Under the pieces are notes generated by a model. That model was given only the letters and a program-made list of their open reading frames with translations. It made no database searches and was not told the origin of the DNA. The translations under genes and the position numbers were made by a program. A stretch of 64,000 nucleotides of DNA from Mycetocola zhadangensis (lineage in GTDB: Bacteria > Actinomycetota > Actinomycetes > Actinomycetales > Microbacteriaceae), in the NCBI RefSeq assembly GCF_003668565.1, contig NZ_RCWJ01000003.1, positions 1 to 64,000 of the forward strand. Direction: 5' to 3'. This document shows, one piece after another, positions 26,712-34,930 of this stretch (its first letter is position 1; each line of letters opens with the position of its first letter).

Positions 26712-26753
26712 TTGCCAACGTTCGATACTTTTCTGCCAGAGCGGAGCATCCGT

Positions 26754-27770
26754 ATGTTGAAGAAAATTGCCCTAGTCGCATTGCCCGATATGGCGCCATT
26801 CGAATTCGGTGTGATCTGCGAGGTGTTCGGCATCGACCGCGCAGACACCGGTGGGCCGGAATTCGACTTTCGTGTTGTCACCGCAGACCCCGGACCGGTT
26901 CGCACCAAACTCGGTTTCGACATCGTGGTGAACGACGACCTGTCGAGCGCAGCCGACGCTGACCTCATCGCCATCCCCGCGTACTCGGTATCCGGCGGCA
27001 AACCCGACCCGCGCATCTCGCAGCTCCTCCGAGACGCGGTCGACCGCGGCGCCTGGGTGCTCTCCGTCTGCAGTGGCGCATTCGCCCTCGCCGAGGCCGG
27101 CATTCTCGACGGACGCCGCAGCACCACCCACTGGATGTACACCGACCAGCTCGCTCGCGAATATCCGCTCACCGACGTCGATCCCGACGTGCTCTTCGTC
27201 GAGGACCGCGGCGTCATCACCGGCGCCGGCACCGCAGCCGGTATCGACGCGTGCCTGCACCTCGTCCGCAAGGAGCTCGGCGCAGCGGCGGCCAACGTCA
27301 TCGCGCGCCGGATGGTTGTTCCGCCGCAGCGCGACGGCGGTCAGGCGCAGTTCATCCAGGCGCCGGTGCCCGAGCGGCAGAGCGATTCGTTCGCCGGTGT
27401 CACCGAGTGGATGCTCGCGAACCTCGCCGACGACCTCACGGTCGACGTGCTTGCAGCGAAGGCGCTGATGTCTGAGCGCACCTTTGCGCGCCGGTTCCGC
27501 GCCGAGATGGGAGCGACCCCGGCGGCCTGGCTCAACCGACAACGGCTCATCCGCGCCCAGCACCTGCTCGAGCGCACCGACTACGGGCTCGAGCAGATCG
27601 CCTCGGAGAGCGGATTCGGTTCGTCGGCCGTGATGCGGCACCACTTCCTCAAGGTGCTGCACACGACGCCGAACGCCTACCGCCGCACGTTCAGTTGCAC
27701 AGACAGCGACGAGGAGATGCTCGCCGAGCTACAGGGTGGTGGTCGCCAGGAAGAGTTCACCAGCGCCTGA
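26754..27770 (+). CDS. GlxA-type transcriptional regulator (DJ-1/PfpI plus AraC HTH)
   Basis: The 338-residue protein joins an N-terminal DJ-1/PfpI-like domain (1-185) to a C-terminal AraC/XylS HTH (about 225-325: TVDVLAAKALMSERTFARRF and EQIASESGFGSSAVMRHHFL). The nucleophile-elbow region reads WVLSVCSGAFALAEAG, keeping the Cys of the fold, though such regulators usually sense rather than cleave. ATG 26754 with CGGAG nine bases upstream is preferred; an in-frame GTG at 26703 would begin inside the palindrome. Its 3' end overlaps the end of manA by 42 bp on the opposite strand. The palindrome upstream suggests autoregulation and control of the small membrane protein; the ligand is unknown. 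Confidence 0.88.
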   Translation: MLKKIALVALPDMAPFEFGVICEVFGIDRADTGGPEFDFRVVTADPGPVRTKLGFDIVVNDDLSSAADADLIAIPAYSVSGGKPDPRISQLLRDAVDRGAWVLSVCSGAFALAEAGILDGRRSTTHWMYTDQLAREYPLTDVDPDVLFVEDRGVITGAGTAAGIDACLHLVRKELGAAAANVIARRMVVPPQRDGGQAQFIQAPVPERQSDSFAGVTEWMLANLADDLTVDVLAAKALMSERTFARRFRAEMGATPAAWLNRQRLIRAQHLLERTDYGLEQIASESGFGSSAVMRHHFLKVLHTTPNAYRRTFSCTDSDEEMLAELQGGGRQEEFTSA

Positions 27771-28922
27771 CACGGTGAGCGGGCCTTCGTCCGGGGTGAC
27801 GTAGACGATGTCGCCGCGGTTCAGATCACGGCGAGCGGATGTTCCGGCGAGCGTCACAGTCCCCTCGGTGGTGATCGCAATAGCGGGCCCTGGCAACTCG
27901 AGTAGCGTCGGCTCGCTGCCCAGCCCGGCGACGTGGATCAGCTCGAAATCGGGCACGTCCGGCGCATAGAGCGCGGCACCGGCACCAGCTGGCCGCGGCG
28001 TCAGGTACGGAACGGGAAGCGGCGTGAAGTCGAGCACGCTGAGCAGCTCGGGCACATCGATATGTTTGGGTGTGAGTCCGCCGCGCAGCACGTTGTCGCT
28101 CGCGGCCATGAGCTCGACGCCGAAGCCGCGCAGATAGGCGTGGATGTTGCCCGCGGGCAGGTACAGCACCTCGCCGCGCGTGAGGGTCACACTGTTGACG
28201 AGCAGCGACACCACGATGCCAGGGTCGCCCGGATAGAACTCGGCGAGCAGCCGCACCGTTTTCACCGCGGGGTTCTCAGGGGCGGATGCCGCGGCGTGGG
28301 TCACAGCGGACACCAGCGCGGTCACGTCGTCGGTGAGCAGGTGTTCAACCACCGAGCGCAGCACGTCGGCGTCAGGGCCGTCAAGCCGGGACCGGAACTG
28401 GCGCAACTCATCGACGGCATCGGCAGCCAGGTTCGGCACGGTGAGCAGCGCGTCGACGTCGGCCGCGGCAGCGGCCACCGGGCGGAAACCGCAGAGCGCG
28501 TCGAAGGTGTCGCTCAGCGCGAAGATGAGTTCGGGCTTGTGGAACGCGTCCTTGTAGTTGCGGTTCGGGGCGTCGAGCGGAATACCGGCAGCGTTCTCCC
28601 TGTCGAACCCGGCGAGCGCCTGCTCGGGTGACGGGTGCGCCTGAAGCGACAGCGGAGCGTCGGCCGCGAGCAGCTTGAGCAGAAACGGCAGCCGTGGTTC
28701 GGTGAGCCCTGCCGCTGCCGGATCCCGTTCGACCCACGCGGCCAGCGTGTCGGCCCCGCCGGTCAGCTCGGGCTCCAGCACGCGGGCGGGCGATCCCGGG
28801 TGCGCGCCAAGCCAGAGTTCCGCCTCAGGTCCACCAGACGCCTCGGTGCCGAGAAGCTCGGAGATGGCCGTTTTCGACCCCCAGGCGTAGTCGCGCGGAG
28901 TATTGGCAAGCGGAATCAACAT
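27729..28922 (-). CDS. manA: Mannose-6-phosphate isomerase, type I
   Basis: The zinc enzyme interconverts fructose 6-phosphate and mannose 6-phosphate, feeding GDP-mannose for mannosylated envelope glycans. The 397-residue product begins MLIPLANTPRDYAWGSKTA and contains AELWLGAHPGSPARV, LSLQAHPSPEQA (metal-ligand Gln/His), HKPELIFAL (metal-ligand Glu) and the cupin region LYLPAGNIHAYLRGFGVELMA. The ATG at 28922 gives the normal N-terminus and has GGAAAGGA upstream; the frame runs open to 29066. The gene is divergent from the acyl-CoA dehydrogenase with a 208-bp shared region. It matches Rv3255c by position. Confidence 0.94.
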   Translation of the reverse strand: MLIPLANTPRDYAWGSKTAISELLGTEASGGPEAELWLGAHPGSPARVLEPELTGGADTLAAWVERDPAAAGLTEPRLPFLLKLLAADAPLSLQAHPSPEQALAGFDRENAAGIPLDAPNRNYKDAFHKPELIFALSDTFDALCGFRPVAAAAADVDALLTVPNLAADAVDELRQFRSRLDGPDADVLRSVVEHLLTDDVTALVSAVTHAAASAPENPAVKTVRLLAEFYPGDPGIVVSLLVNSVTLTRGEVLYLPAGNIHAYLRGFGVELMAASDNVLRGGLTPKHIDVPELLSVLDFTPLPVPYLTPRPAGAGAALYAPDVPDFELIHVAGLGSEPTLLELPGPAIAITTEGTVTLAGTSARRDLNRGDIVYVTPDEGPLTVSGAGELFLATTTL

Positions 28923-29130
28923 CGAGCGGGTCCTTTCCCGAACGGCAGGAGCAGCGAATGCGAAACGCACGCGGCGAACGTTCATCGACACCCTACAAGG
29001 AGCGAGAGGGAGCATCCGTTTCGGTTTGATCCAAACGGCAAGCAATTGCGTGGCCCTGCGCGGCATCCGTAGGCTTCAAAGCACTGCGGGCCGGGAAGCC
29101 CGCCGCCGACCACAACGCAACGGAGCACGA

Positions 29131-30309
29131 ATGTCGTTTGAACCCCTCGCCAGTGATTTCTATGGATTCGAGACGCTGCTGACCGCGCAGGAGCAAGACG
29201 CCCTGATGCGCGTGCGCAGCTACATGGAGACCTCGGTTCGCCCTGTCATCAACGACTTCTGGGAGCGGGCCGAGTTTCCGCACGAACTGATCGCCTCATT
29301 CCTCGAAACGGATGTCGCGCGTTACGCATTCGAGGAAGTCGCACCTTTCGAGAACTCGGCGGTGTTCCGCGGACTCGTCGCCATGGAAATGGCACGGGTG
29401 GACGCGTCGATGGCCACGTTCATCGGAGTGCAGGAGGGCCTCGCGATGGGCTCGATCAGTGTCTGTGGATCCGTCGAGCAGCGGAACGAGTGGCTGCCGA
29501 AAATGGCGAGCGGTGAGGTGATCGGCGCGTTCGGTCTGACCGAGCCGTTGTCCGGAAGCGACAGCGCGCGCGGGCTCCGCACGACGGCCACACGCGACGG
29601 TGACAGCTGGGTGCTCAATGGGGCGAAACGCTGGATCGGCAACGCCACCTTCAGCGACATCACCATCATCTGGGCCAAGGACACCGAGGACGGACAGGTC
29701 AAGGGCTTTATCGTCCGCACCGACTCCCCCGGCTACTCGGCCACGAAGATCGAACGGAAGATCGCGCTGCGCCCGGTGCAGAACGCCGACATCATTCTCG
29801 AGAATGTCGTCGTGCCCGAGAGCATGAGGCTCGCCAACGCGAACTCGTTCCGCGACACCGCCAAGGTGCTGCGGTTGACCCGCGCGGCCGTTGCCTGGTC
29901 GAGCGTCGGCGTCTCCGTTGGAGCATACGAAGCCGCCGTCGCCTATGCCAAGGAGCGTGAGCAGTTCGGCAAGCCGATCGCTGAGCACCAGCTGATCCAG
30001 GATCTGCTCGCGAAGTGCCTCGGCAACATCACGGCGTCGATGGCCATGTGTGTGCGGTTGTCGCAGATGTCCGATGAGGGCACCCAGCGCGACGAGCATT
30101 CCGCTCTGGCTAAGGGCTTCTGCACGGCGAAGATGCGCGAGACCGTCGGTTGGGCCCGCGAGGCCATGGGCGGAAACGGCATCGTCCTCGACTACGAGGT
30201 CGCCCGGTTCTTCGCCGACGCCGAGGCGCTGTACTCGTACGAGGGCACACGTGAGATGAACTCCCTCATCGTGGGCCGCGCGATCACCGGCAAGGCGGCG
30301 TTCGTCTAG
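29131..30309 (+). CDS. Acyl-CoA dehydrogenase, glutaryl-CoA dehydrogenase-like
   Basis: This FAD flavoprotein oxidises acyl-CoA thioesters at the alpha-beta carbons and passes electrons to ETF. The 392-residue product has the N-terminal helical domain, the FGLTEPLSGSD FAD/substrate motif, WVLNGAKRWIGNA in the beta domain, and the C-terminal four-helix domain with the catalytic Glu in SYEGTREMNSLIVGRAITG. The RKIALRPVQNADI region and the EGTRE context recall the glutaryl-CoA branch, but chain-length preference cannot be set from sequence alone. ATG 29131 with CGGAG upstream is preferred over the open frame to 28903. A long hairpin with a T6 run ends it. Confidence 0.92.
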   Translation: MSFEPLASDFYGFETLLTAQEQDALMRVRSYMETSVRPVINDFWERAEFPHELIASFLETDVARYAFEEVAPFENSAVFRGLVAMEMARVDASMATFIGVQEGLAMGSISVCGSVEQRNEWLPKMASGEVIGAFGLTEPLSGSDSARGLRTTATRDGDSWVLNGAKRWIGNATFSDITIIWAKDTEDGQVKGFIVRTDSPGYSATKIERKIALRPVQNADIILENVVVPESMRLANANSFRDTAKVLRLTRAAVAWSSVGVSVGAYEAAVAYAKEREQFGKPIAEHQLIQDLLAKCLGNITASMAMCVRLSQMSDEGTQRDEHSALAKGFCTAKMRETVGWAREAMGGNGIVLDYEVARFFADAEALYSYEGTREMNSLIVGRAITGKAAFV

Positions 30310-30319
30310 CCAAGCGGAT

Positions 30320-30420
30320 GCCGTCGCCCGCTCAGCAGGCAATCGTGCGTTCATCAGGACGCTTTGTGAGATTCTGTCCTGAAAATCGTGCGATCTCCTG
30401 TCAAGCGGGCGGCCTTTTTT
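30320..30420 (+). terminator. Long hairpin with T-run after the acyl-CoA dehydrogenase
   Basis: GCCGTCGCCCGCT near 30320 pairs imperfectly with AGCGGGCGGC at 30404-30413, which is followed by TTTTTT. Inside lies a second repeat TCAGGAC/GTCCTGA (30354-30382) and direct copies of AATCGTGCG. The T-run overlaps the stop codon of the DUF1905 remnant on the other strand. Confidence 0.55.
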
Positions 30421-30610
30421 AGCTGCGTTGTCCTTCAAAGCGGCTCGGCACCCTCACACACGCAACTGGGAGGCTCGGGGGCCCGCCGAGGCCGTTCACG
30501 ATGACGGTGACGGCTGGTCGCTTGCCTGCTCGGAGCGCCGTGATGATCTCCTCGGGCACCGCGATGCCCGTGTTGTTGCCCTTCATCGACATCGTCGTTG
30601 AAAGTTTCAT
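30419..30610 (-). pseudogene. Truncated DUF1905-domain gene remnant
   Basis: The first 41 residues (MKLSTTMSMKGNNTGIAVPE, then EIITALRAGKRPAVTVIVNG) match the beginning of the DUF1905 domain. The normal family sequence would continue with a Ser/Thr-containing strand and GGRY motif; here it changes abruptly to LGGPPSLPVACVRVPSRFEG and stops after 63 residues. A 3' deletion or recombination is likely. The ORF begins 12 bp after hipA on the same strand, so it could still be transcribed. No good Shine-Dalgarno sequence is present. An alternative is a short bona fide protein, which I rate less likely. Confidence 0.55.
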
Positions 30611-30622
30611 GCACCGAGCATG

Positions 30623-31825
30623 TCACCGCTCGAGCGTGAGCGCATCCCGTCGAAATCGCAATTCCCTCTGCGTTCCTCGCAGTGGAGAACCAGCGAATGG
30701 CAGATCCTCCAGAGCGAGAGACGCCGCCGCGGCCACCGCAATACGGTTAGCGGATGCTGCGGCTTTGGGCGGCAGGCCGAGGGAATCAGCAAATTCGGCC
30801 CAGTGGCGCGCCGTGAGGTTTTTGGTCTTTCCGGCGACCGAGAGCGCGAGGGTGTCGTCGCCGTACAGCAGCGTGCACGGCACGTCATACACGGGCGCGA
30901 CGACGAAGCCGCCGTGAGAATTGCCGAGAATCGAGAGGTTCTTCGCATGCAGGTCGCCGTTTCCGGTCAACCACGCAAACACAAACTGCAGATAGATGTT
31001 CCTCCTTGCCAGAACAGGCGCCTCGCAGTACTGCGCAAGCGCAGTGGCAACCTCCTCCGCCGTGACGAGGTATTTGGATGCCGGCGGAAGCCCCATGACC
31101 TGGGTGCCGTCTTCCAGCGGGAGCCGAAGCAGAGTGCCGCTCTGATCGACGGCTCGATCGAAACGTTCGACCAGAAGCCCGGCCCCGCCGTGTCGGTCGT
31201 GGATCACGGTGCTGGTCGCCACAGGAATTCTGAGCCTTTGCGCACTCGCGAGGTGAGCCGCCTCGTTGGCGACGAGGTGCGGATATTCTGCCGGGTCCAG
31301 TTTGAGCAGGTACCTCTTCCCCCGAAGAGCCAGAGGCGTTGTCAGCACGGATGCACTCGCCTTGTCCTGGACGCCTGGCACGCCGTGCAAGTCCACCGCG
31401 TCCGAGAGGTCAACGAAATCCAGCTCGTCCGGCAGTGAGGTGTCAGCCAACGCGTCCGGCTCAGTCGGTGTCTCGCCCGCTGGAACGATCTGAACATCAC
31501 CGGGAACGTCAGCGCCGACGATAAGAAGCAATGTCAGTTCGTCGTTGACACTCGTCTTGGCGGCATTCTTCAGAACGGTGAGCCGATGGCCTTCGGGCAG
31601 CAGGCCAGAGAAGAACGGGGGCAGCGCACCGTTTTTTGTCTCAATTGTTCGCGCCGAGGGAGGGAGCGAGATTGCGATGGGGCGATGCTCCCCCTTCAGG
31701 TAGGAATCGGTGTAGGCGAACGCCACCCCGCCGTCGTCCGTGCGCGACAGGCGTGCAGCCAACGTTCCGTTCTTGTAGACGTCGGCATCGCGAATCTGTC
31801 TGAATTCCCGCGGCTGTCTGGTCAT
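30623..31825 (-). CDS. hipA: HipA-family serine/threonine kinase toxin
   Basis: HipA toxins phosphorylate targets such as glutamyl-tRNA synthetase and trigger growth arrest or persistence. The 400-residue product has the N-subdomain-1 (SLPPSARTIETKNGALPPFFSGLLPEG as in HipA), a P-loop-like GVQDKASASV (151-160), the ATP-binding Lys175 in RYLLKLDP, LLVERFDR (218-224), catalytic Asp291 in GNGDLHAKN and the metal-binding Asp314 in PVYDVPCT. All kinase residues therefore appear intact. Its start overlaps the hipB stop by four bases. A DUF1905 remnant follows. The target in this organism is unknown. Confidence 0.93.
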   Translation of the reverse strand: MTRQPREFRQIRDADVYKNGTLAARLSRTDDGGVAFAYTDSYLKGEHRPIAISLPPSARTIETKNGALPPFFSGLLPEGHRLTVLKNAAKTSVNDELTLLLIVGADVPGDVQIVPAGETPTEPDALADTSLPDELDFVDLSDAVDLHGVPGVQDKASASVLTTPLALRGKRYLLKLDPAEYPHLVANEAAHLASAQRLRIPVATSTVIHDRHGGAGLLVERFDRAVDQSGTLLRLPLEDGTQVMGLPPASKYLVTAEEVATALAQYCEAPVLARRNIYLQFVFAWLTGNGDLHAKNLSILGNSHGGFVVAPVYDVPCTLLYGDDTLALSVAGKTKNLTARHWAEFADSLGLPPKAAASANRIAVAAAASLALEDLPFAGSPLRGTQRELRFRRDALTLER

Positions 31826-32022
31826 CGGGTAAGGGTCAATCGAAGCCCGAGGACGTCGGCTGTCTTAGCAACGGCTCGAAGCGATGGATTGCCGGCTCCT
31901 GTTTCGATGGCCCGAATGGTGCGCTCGGACGTTCCGGCCAGGTCGGACAACTCCTCTTGGGTCAGCCCCGCTTCCTTGCGGGCGTCCCGAATGCTGGCCG
32001 CGACAGCAGCGATGCTATCCAT
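31822..32022 (-). CDS. hipB: HipB-family antitoxin, XRE helix-turn-helix
   Basis: The 66-residue protein is a single XRE/Cro HTH domain: ASIRDARKEAGLTQEELSDL, AGTSERTIRAIETGAGNPSL, then AVAKTADVLGLRLTLTR. It is the antitoxin and autorepressor of the hipBA operon. The ATG at 32022 has a strong AGGAG six bases upstream, so the open frame extending to 32163 is rejected as start. It overlaps hipA by ATGA. Three copies of a 16-bp operator lie upstream at exact 60-bp intervals. Confidence 0.92.
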   Translation of the reverse strand: MDSIAAVAASIRDARKEAGLTQEELSDLAGTSERTIRAIETGAGNPSLRAVAKTADVLGLRLTLTR

Positions 32023-32034
32023 ATTTCTCCTCAG

Positions 32035-32050
32035 CGGTAATATCCTGCCG
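32035..32050. promoter_or_regulatory. hip operator 1
   Basis: CGGTAATATCCTGCCG has the form CGGNAR-N4-YTGCCG shared by all three sites. It lies 13 bp upstream of the hipB ATG and covers a possible -10 (GATATT on the minus strand, 16 bp from TTCACG). Confidence 0.75.
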
Positions 32051-32094
32051 ATTGTGGCGCCGTGAACGCTCTGCCGCCTAACATAGCCCTCTTT

Positions 32095-32110
32095 CGGCAA
32101 CATCTTGCCG
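32095..32110. promoter_or_regulatory. hip operator 2
   Basis: CGGCAACATCTTGCCG is a perfect 6+4+6 inverted repeat, the best of the three. Its start is exactly 60 bp from operator 1 and 60 bp from operator 3. Confidence 0.8.
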
Positions 32111-32154
32111 ATAGACCGGTTTTCGGACGCGCAGAATAGGGTCGCACCGGAAAC

Positions 32155-32170
32155 CGGCAGCATATTGCCG
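32155..32170. promoter_or_regulatory. hip operator 3
   Basis: CGGCAGCATATTGCCG matches operator 2 in 14 of 16 bases and is followed, as in the others, by GAT or AT-rich bases. It is the most distal site, about 133 bp upstream of hipB and 156 bp upstream of the glycosyltransferase gene reading the other way, so it may affect both. Confidence 0.75.
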
Positions 32171-32325
32171 ATGGCTCACCGGACCGGCCCGACTCTCGCG
32201 CCCAGCCCGGTCGCTTACCACCGCCAGCGGACCACTGTAAAGGCGGGGCTCCTCGCTCGTGCTCCCGGGTACAGTTGCCGACCGGGCACACTTTCGCCTT
32301 CACGCACCACGGGAGGGAGCTCACA

Positions 32326-33882
32326 ATGTCACGCATCCACCTGCGCCAGGGCCGCCACTTCGTGGTCACCTGGGGAATCTCTGACACCTTCGGCGGGATG
32401 ACCGGCGCGTTCCTGCACCGCTCCCGGGCATTCGTACGGCTCGGCGGGGTTTCCGTCGACGTGCTGACGTTTGACGCCCGTCCCGACTACCCCGAGGTCG
32501 AGCGCCGACTGCGCTCCACCGGCAGGATGATCGACGGGATGCGGCTGCTCAACCTGTGGGACTGGCTGCGTGATCACCCGACGCCCGAAAAATTTGCGCG
32601 AGCGGAGGCATCCGTCTTCTCACAGATTGTCGGCTCGCTCGCCCCGCTCGACCCAAACGGGTCGTACCACGCCGGAATGCGCGACGGCGTTCGCATGAGC
32701 CTCACGCGGTACGCGGACGACGGCGTCACCGAACTGCAGGTCGACCACTATCGGGCGGACGGCACCCTCGCTGTGATCGACCGGCGTGACATTCGACAGC
32801 GCGGCACGATCGGCGGGCGCAGCATTGTGCTCTGCGATCGGACCGGCCAGCCGGTGAAGGCGTGGGACGGCGCCTGGGCGCTGTATCGCTGGTGGCTCGA
32901 CCGGGTGCGCGACAAGAAACCGGCGACGATGATCGTTGACAGCAAGACCAGCGCGCGGTTCATGGTCGGCTATCGACGCAAGAAGGTGCTGATCCTGCAC
33001 GTGGTTCACGCCTCGCACCTGCAGGGTTCGAACGGCACGACCGTGCGCGCCTCACGCGCCGCTGTCTTCGCCGAGCCCGAATCGTTCGACGCACTGGTGT
33101 TTCTCACCGAGCGCCAACGGTCGGAGGCACGGCGAATGCTCGGCGACCGCGCGAACACAGCGGTGATCCCCAACGGGCGAGCGGTCCCCCGGGCGTCGGC
33201 TCGGCCGCCCGCTCGCGACGTTCACGCCGGCATCATGCTGTCTGCGCTCGAGAAACGCAAACGGGTCGACCACTCCGTGCGCGCCATCGCTGCGGCGCGG
33301 ACGGCCGGCTCCCCCGTCACCCTCGACATTTTCGGCGACGGCCCTGAGCGATCACGGGTCGCGGCTGCCATCACCAAAGCGGGCCACGGAGTCACGCTGC
33401 GCGGATACGATCCGGATGCCAGTTCTCACCTTGCCGAGAGCTCCTTCCTTCTCCTCAGCTCACGAAGCGAGGGTTTCCCGCTCGTGCTGGTCGAGGCGAT
33501 GGCTGCAGGCTGCCTTCCCATCGCATACGACATCCCCTATGGGCCTGCCGACATCATCCGGGACGGGAAAAACGGCTTCCTCGTGCCGCCTGGCGACGTC
33601 AAAGCACTCGCAGCAGCGATCGAGCGCCTGGCAAACCTGCCGGCCGCTCGAGTCGATGCAATGCGGCGCAACGCCGTCCGCACCGCCGCGGCCTACTCCG
33701 ACGAGGCGGTCACGAAGCGATGGGCTCTGGAACTCGATCGTGCCGCGAAGCGACGCGGCTTCCCGCCCGCCGCGCCAGTCGATGCGCTGGTGTTTCGACT
33801 GCGACGTGGAATAGCCAGGCGATGGCGAAACTGGCGGGGATCGAAATCGCCGCAACCAGCCACCACCGGCCGTCGCCGATAA
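32326..33882 (+). CDS. Family 4 glycosyltransferase, poly(glycerol-phosphate) glucosyltransferase-like
   Basis: The 518-residue protein shows a TagE-like N-terminal part (FVVTWGISDTFGGMTGAFLHRS, and a beta-rich insertion about 95-190) and a C-terminal GT-B domain. The GT-B domain has IMLSALEKRKRVDHSVRAIA, FGDGPERSRV and the EX7E motif SRSEGFPLVLVEAMAAGCLP. The family in Gram-positives glycosylates wall teichoic acid or other surface polyols; the substrate here is an inference. GGGAGGGA precedes the ATG. The C-terminus, about 60 Arg-rich residues (ARRWRNWRGSK), lies over the 3' end of the acyltransferase gene on the opposite strand. Confidence 0.88.
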   Translation: MSRIHLRQGRHFVVTWGISDTFGGMTGAFLHRSRAFVRLGGVSVDVLTFDARPDYPEVERRLRSTGRMIDGMRLLNLWDWLRDHPTPEKFARAEASVFSQIVGSLAPLDPNGSYHAGMRDGVRMSLTRYADDGVTELQVDHYRADGTLAVIDRRDIRQRGTIGGRSIVLCDRTGQPVKAWDGAWALYRWWLDRVRDKKPATMIVDSKTSARFMVGYRRKKVLILHVVHASHLQGSNGTTVRASRAAVFAEPESFDALVFLTERQRSEARRMLGDRANTAVIPNGRAVPRASARPPARDVHAGIMLSALEKRKRVDHSVRAIAAARTAGSPVTLDIFGDGPERSRVAAAITKAGHGVTLRGYDPDASSHLAESSFLLLSSRSEGFPLVLVEAMAAGCLPIAYDIPYGPADIIRDGKNGFLVPPGDVKALAAAIERLANLPAARVDAMRRNAVRTAAAYSDEAVTKRWALELDRAAKRRGFPPAAPVDALVFRLRRGIARRWRNWRGSKSPQPATTGRRR

Positions 33883-34867
33883 CAAACGCGACGCTGGCCA
33901 ACACCGGCACGTGCACGAGATAGAGGCTAAACGAGACGCGGCCAAGCCAGAGCGGCAAGCGAGCTGACAGCATCCGTTTCGCTAATGGTGACCCGATCGC
34001 CACGACGATCAGTCCTGCCGCACCGGCTCCGGCGAGACCCCAGAGTGCGGCGCTGAGGTCGGATCCGGCCGGCGCGATCGGCCGAGCCAGCCAACTGGCG
34101 ATGAGAAGACCAACGGATGCCACGGCAAGCGTTCCCCAGAGCAGCCCACTGCCGCGTCGGTTGCGTCGATCCGTCCAGGCACGGAGTTCGGGGAGGCTGA
34201 CGGCGATCAGGGTGCCGAGGAAGAATGTCGGAAGGTACACGAGCGCGTCGACGTCGATCACGCGGCCGAGCACCATGAGTGCGATCGAGACCACGGCGGC
34301 GAGCGCCCGGCGACGGCGCACAGCGAGCCCGACGACGACGAACACCGGCAGGAGGACGGAGAAGATCACCTCCCAGCGCAGCGACCAGAGCACGTTCACG
34401 ATCGTGTAGGTCTGCGGGAGGAGGGAGGACTCGTCGATCACCTGGCTGAGCGAGACGCTCGACGCGACGCGGTCGGCCAGCCAGCTGTCCGGTGTGATAG
34501 CGCCGGGTAGCCGAGGCACGAAAACGATGAGGGCGACCGCGAAGAGCACGGCGCCGACCACAGGCAGGTACAGGCGGATAAGTCGGCTGGGGTAATACCG
34601 AAGCCAGTCGAAGCTCGACGAGAGTGCCGGGATCGACACGACGAGGCCGCTGAGCACGAAGAAAACGAGAACGGCTTCGCTGCCGGCGGTGAGCGGGCGA
34701 AGCGGGGACTGGGTGATCCACTCCCACAGGCCGGCGGTCTCTTCGAGCCGCGGTCGTGCCATCAGTGTCAGGTGGTAGAGCAGTACCACCACCGCTGCGA
34801 CGCCGCGCACACCGTCGAGGGCGTGCATGCGTTCGGTTTCCCCTGTTGCCTTCCCCATTTCCTCCAC
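33710..34867 (-). CDS. OafA/YrhL-type acyltransferase 3 membrane protein
   Basis: This integral membrane acyltransferase is likely to O-acylate a surface glycan. The 385-residue product begins MHALDGVRGVAAVVVLLYH after a short leader, has FFVLSGLV and FDWLRYYPSRLIRLYLPV (the Arg-rich catalytic neighbourhood) and about ten membrane segments. The initial codon is unsure: GTG at 34867, ATG at 34858 and ATG at 34828 are all in frame. It is convergent with the glycosyltransferase and overlaps it by 173 bp. Both C-termini look genuine, because the overlapped part of this protein (HVPVLASVAFVIGDG and onward) is a normal last-helix region. Confidence 0.87.
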   Translation of the reverse strand: MEEMGKATGETERMHALDGVRGVAAVVVLLYHLTLMARPRLEETAGLWEWITQSPLRPLTAGSEAVLVFFVLSGLVVSIPALSSSFDWLRYYPSRLIRLYLPVVGAVLFAVALIVFVPRLPGAITPDSWLADRVASSVSLSQVIDESSLLPQTYTIVNVLWSLRWEVIFSVLLPVFVVVGLAVRRRRALAAVVSIALMVLGRVIDVDALVYLPTFFLGTLIAVSLPELRAWTDRRNRRGSGLLWGTLAVASVGLLIASWLARPIAPAGSDLSAALWGLAGAGAAGLIVVAIGSPLAKRMLSARLPLWLGRVSFSLYLVHVPVLASVAFVIGDGRWWLVAAISIPASFAIAWLFHVAVETPAHRLARRAGSRVASRHDRVPEPIAS

Positions 34868-34930
34868 GCTATGCGGAGTTGGCTGGGAGTTCGCGGGGTT
34901 GCCAATCGGCTCGCTAGGTGCAGCGGCGGG

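Noticed and set aside
32023-32163. Longer hipB start
   Set aside because: It would translate through operators 1 and 2; the ATG at 32022 has a strong AGGAG and gives a normal XRE length.
30623-32170. hipBA plus DUF1905 remnant as a novel three-component toxin-antitoxin system
   Set aside because: The third ORF looks truncated and lacks a good start signal, so it is more likely a broken gene than a component.
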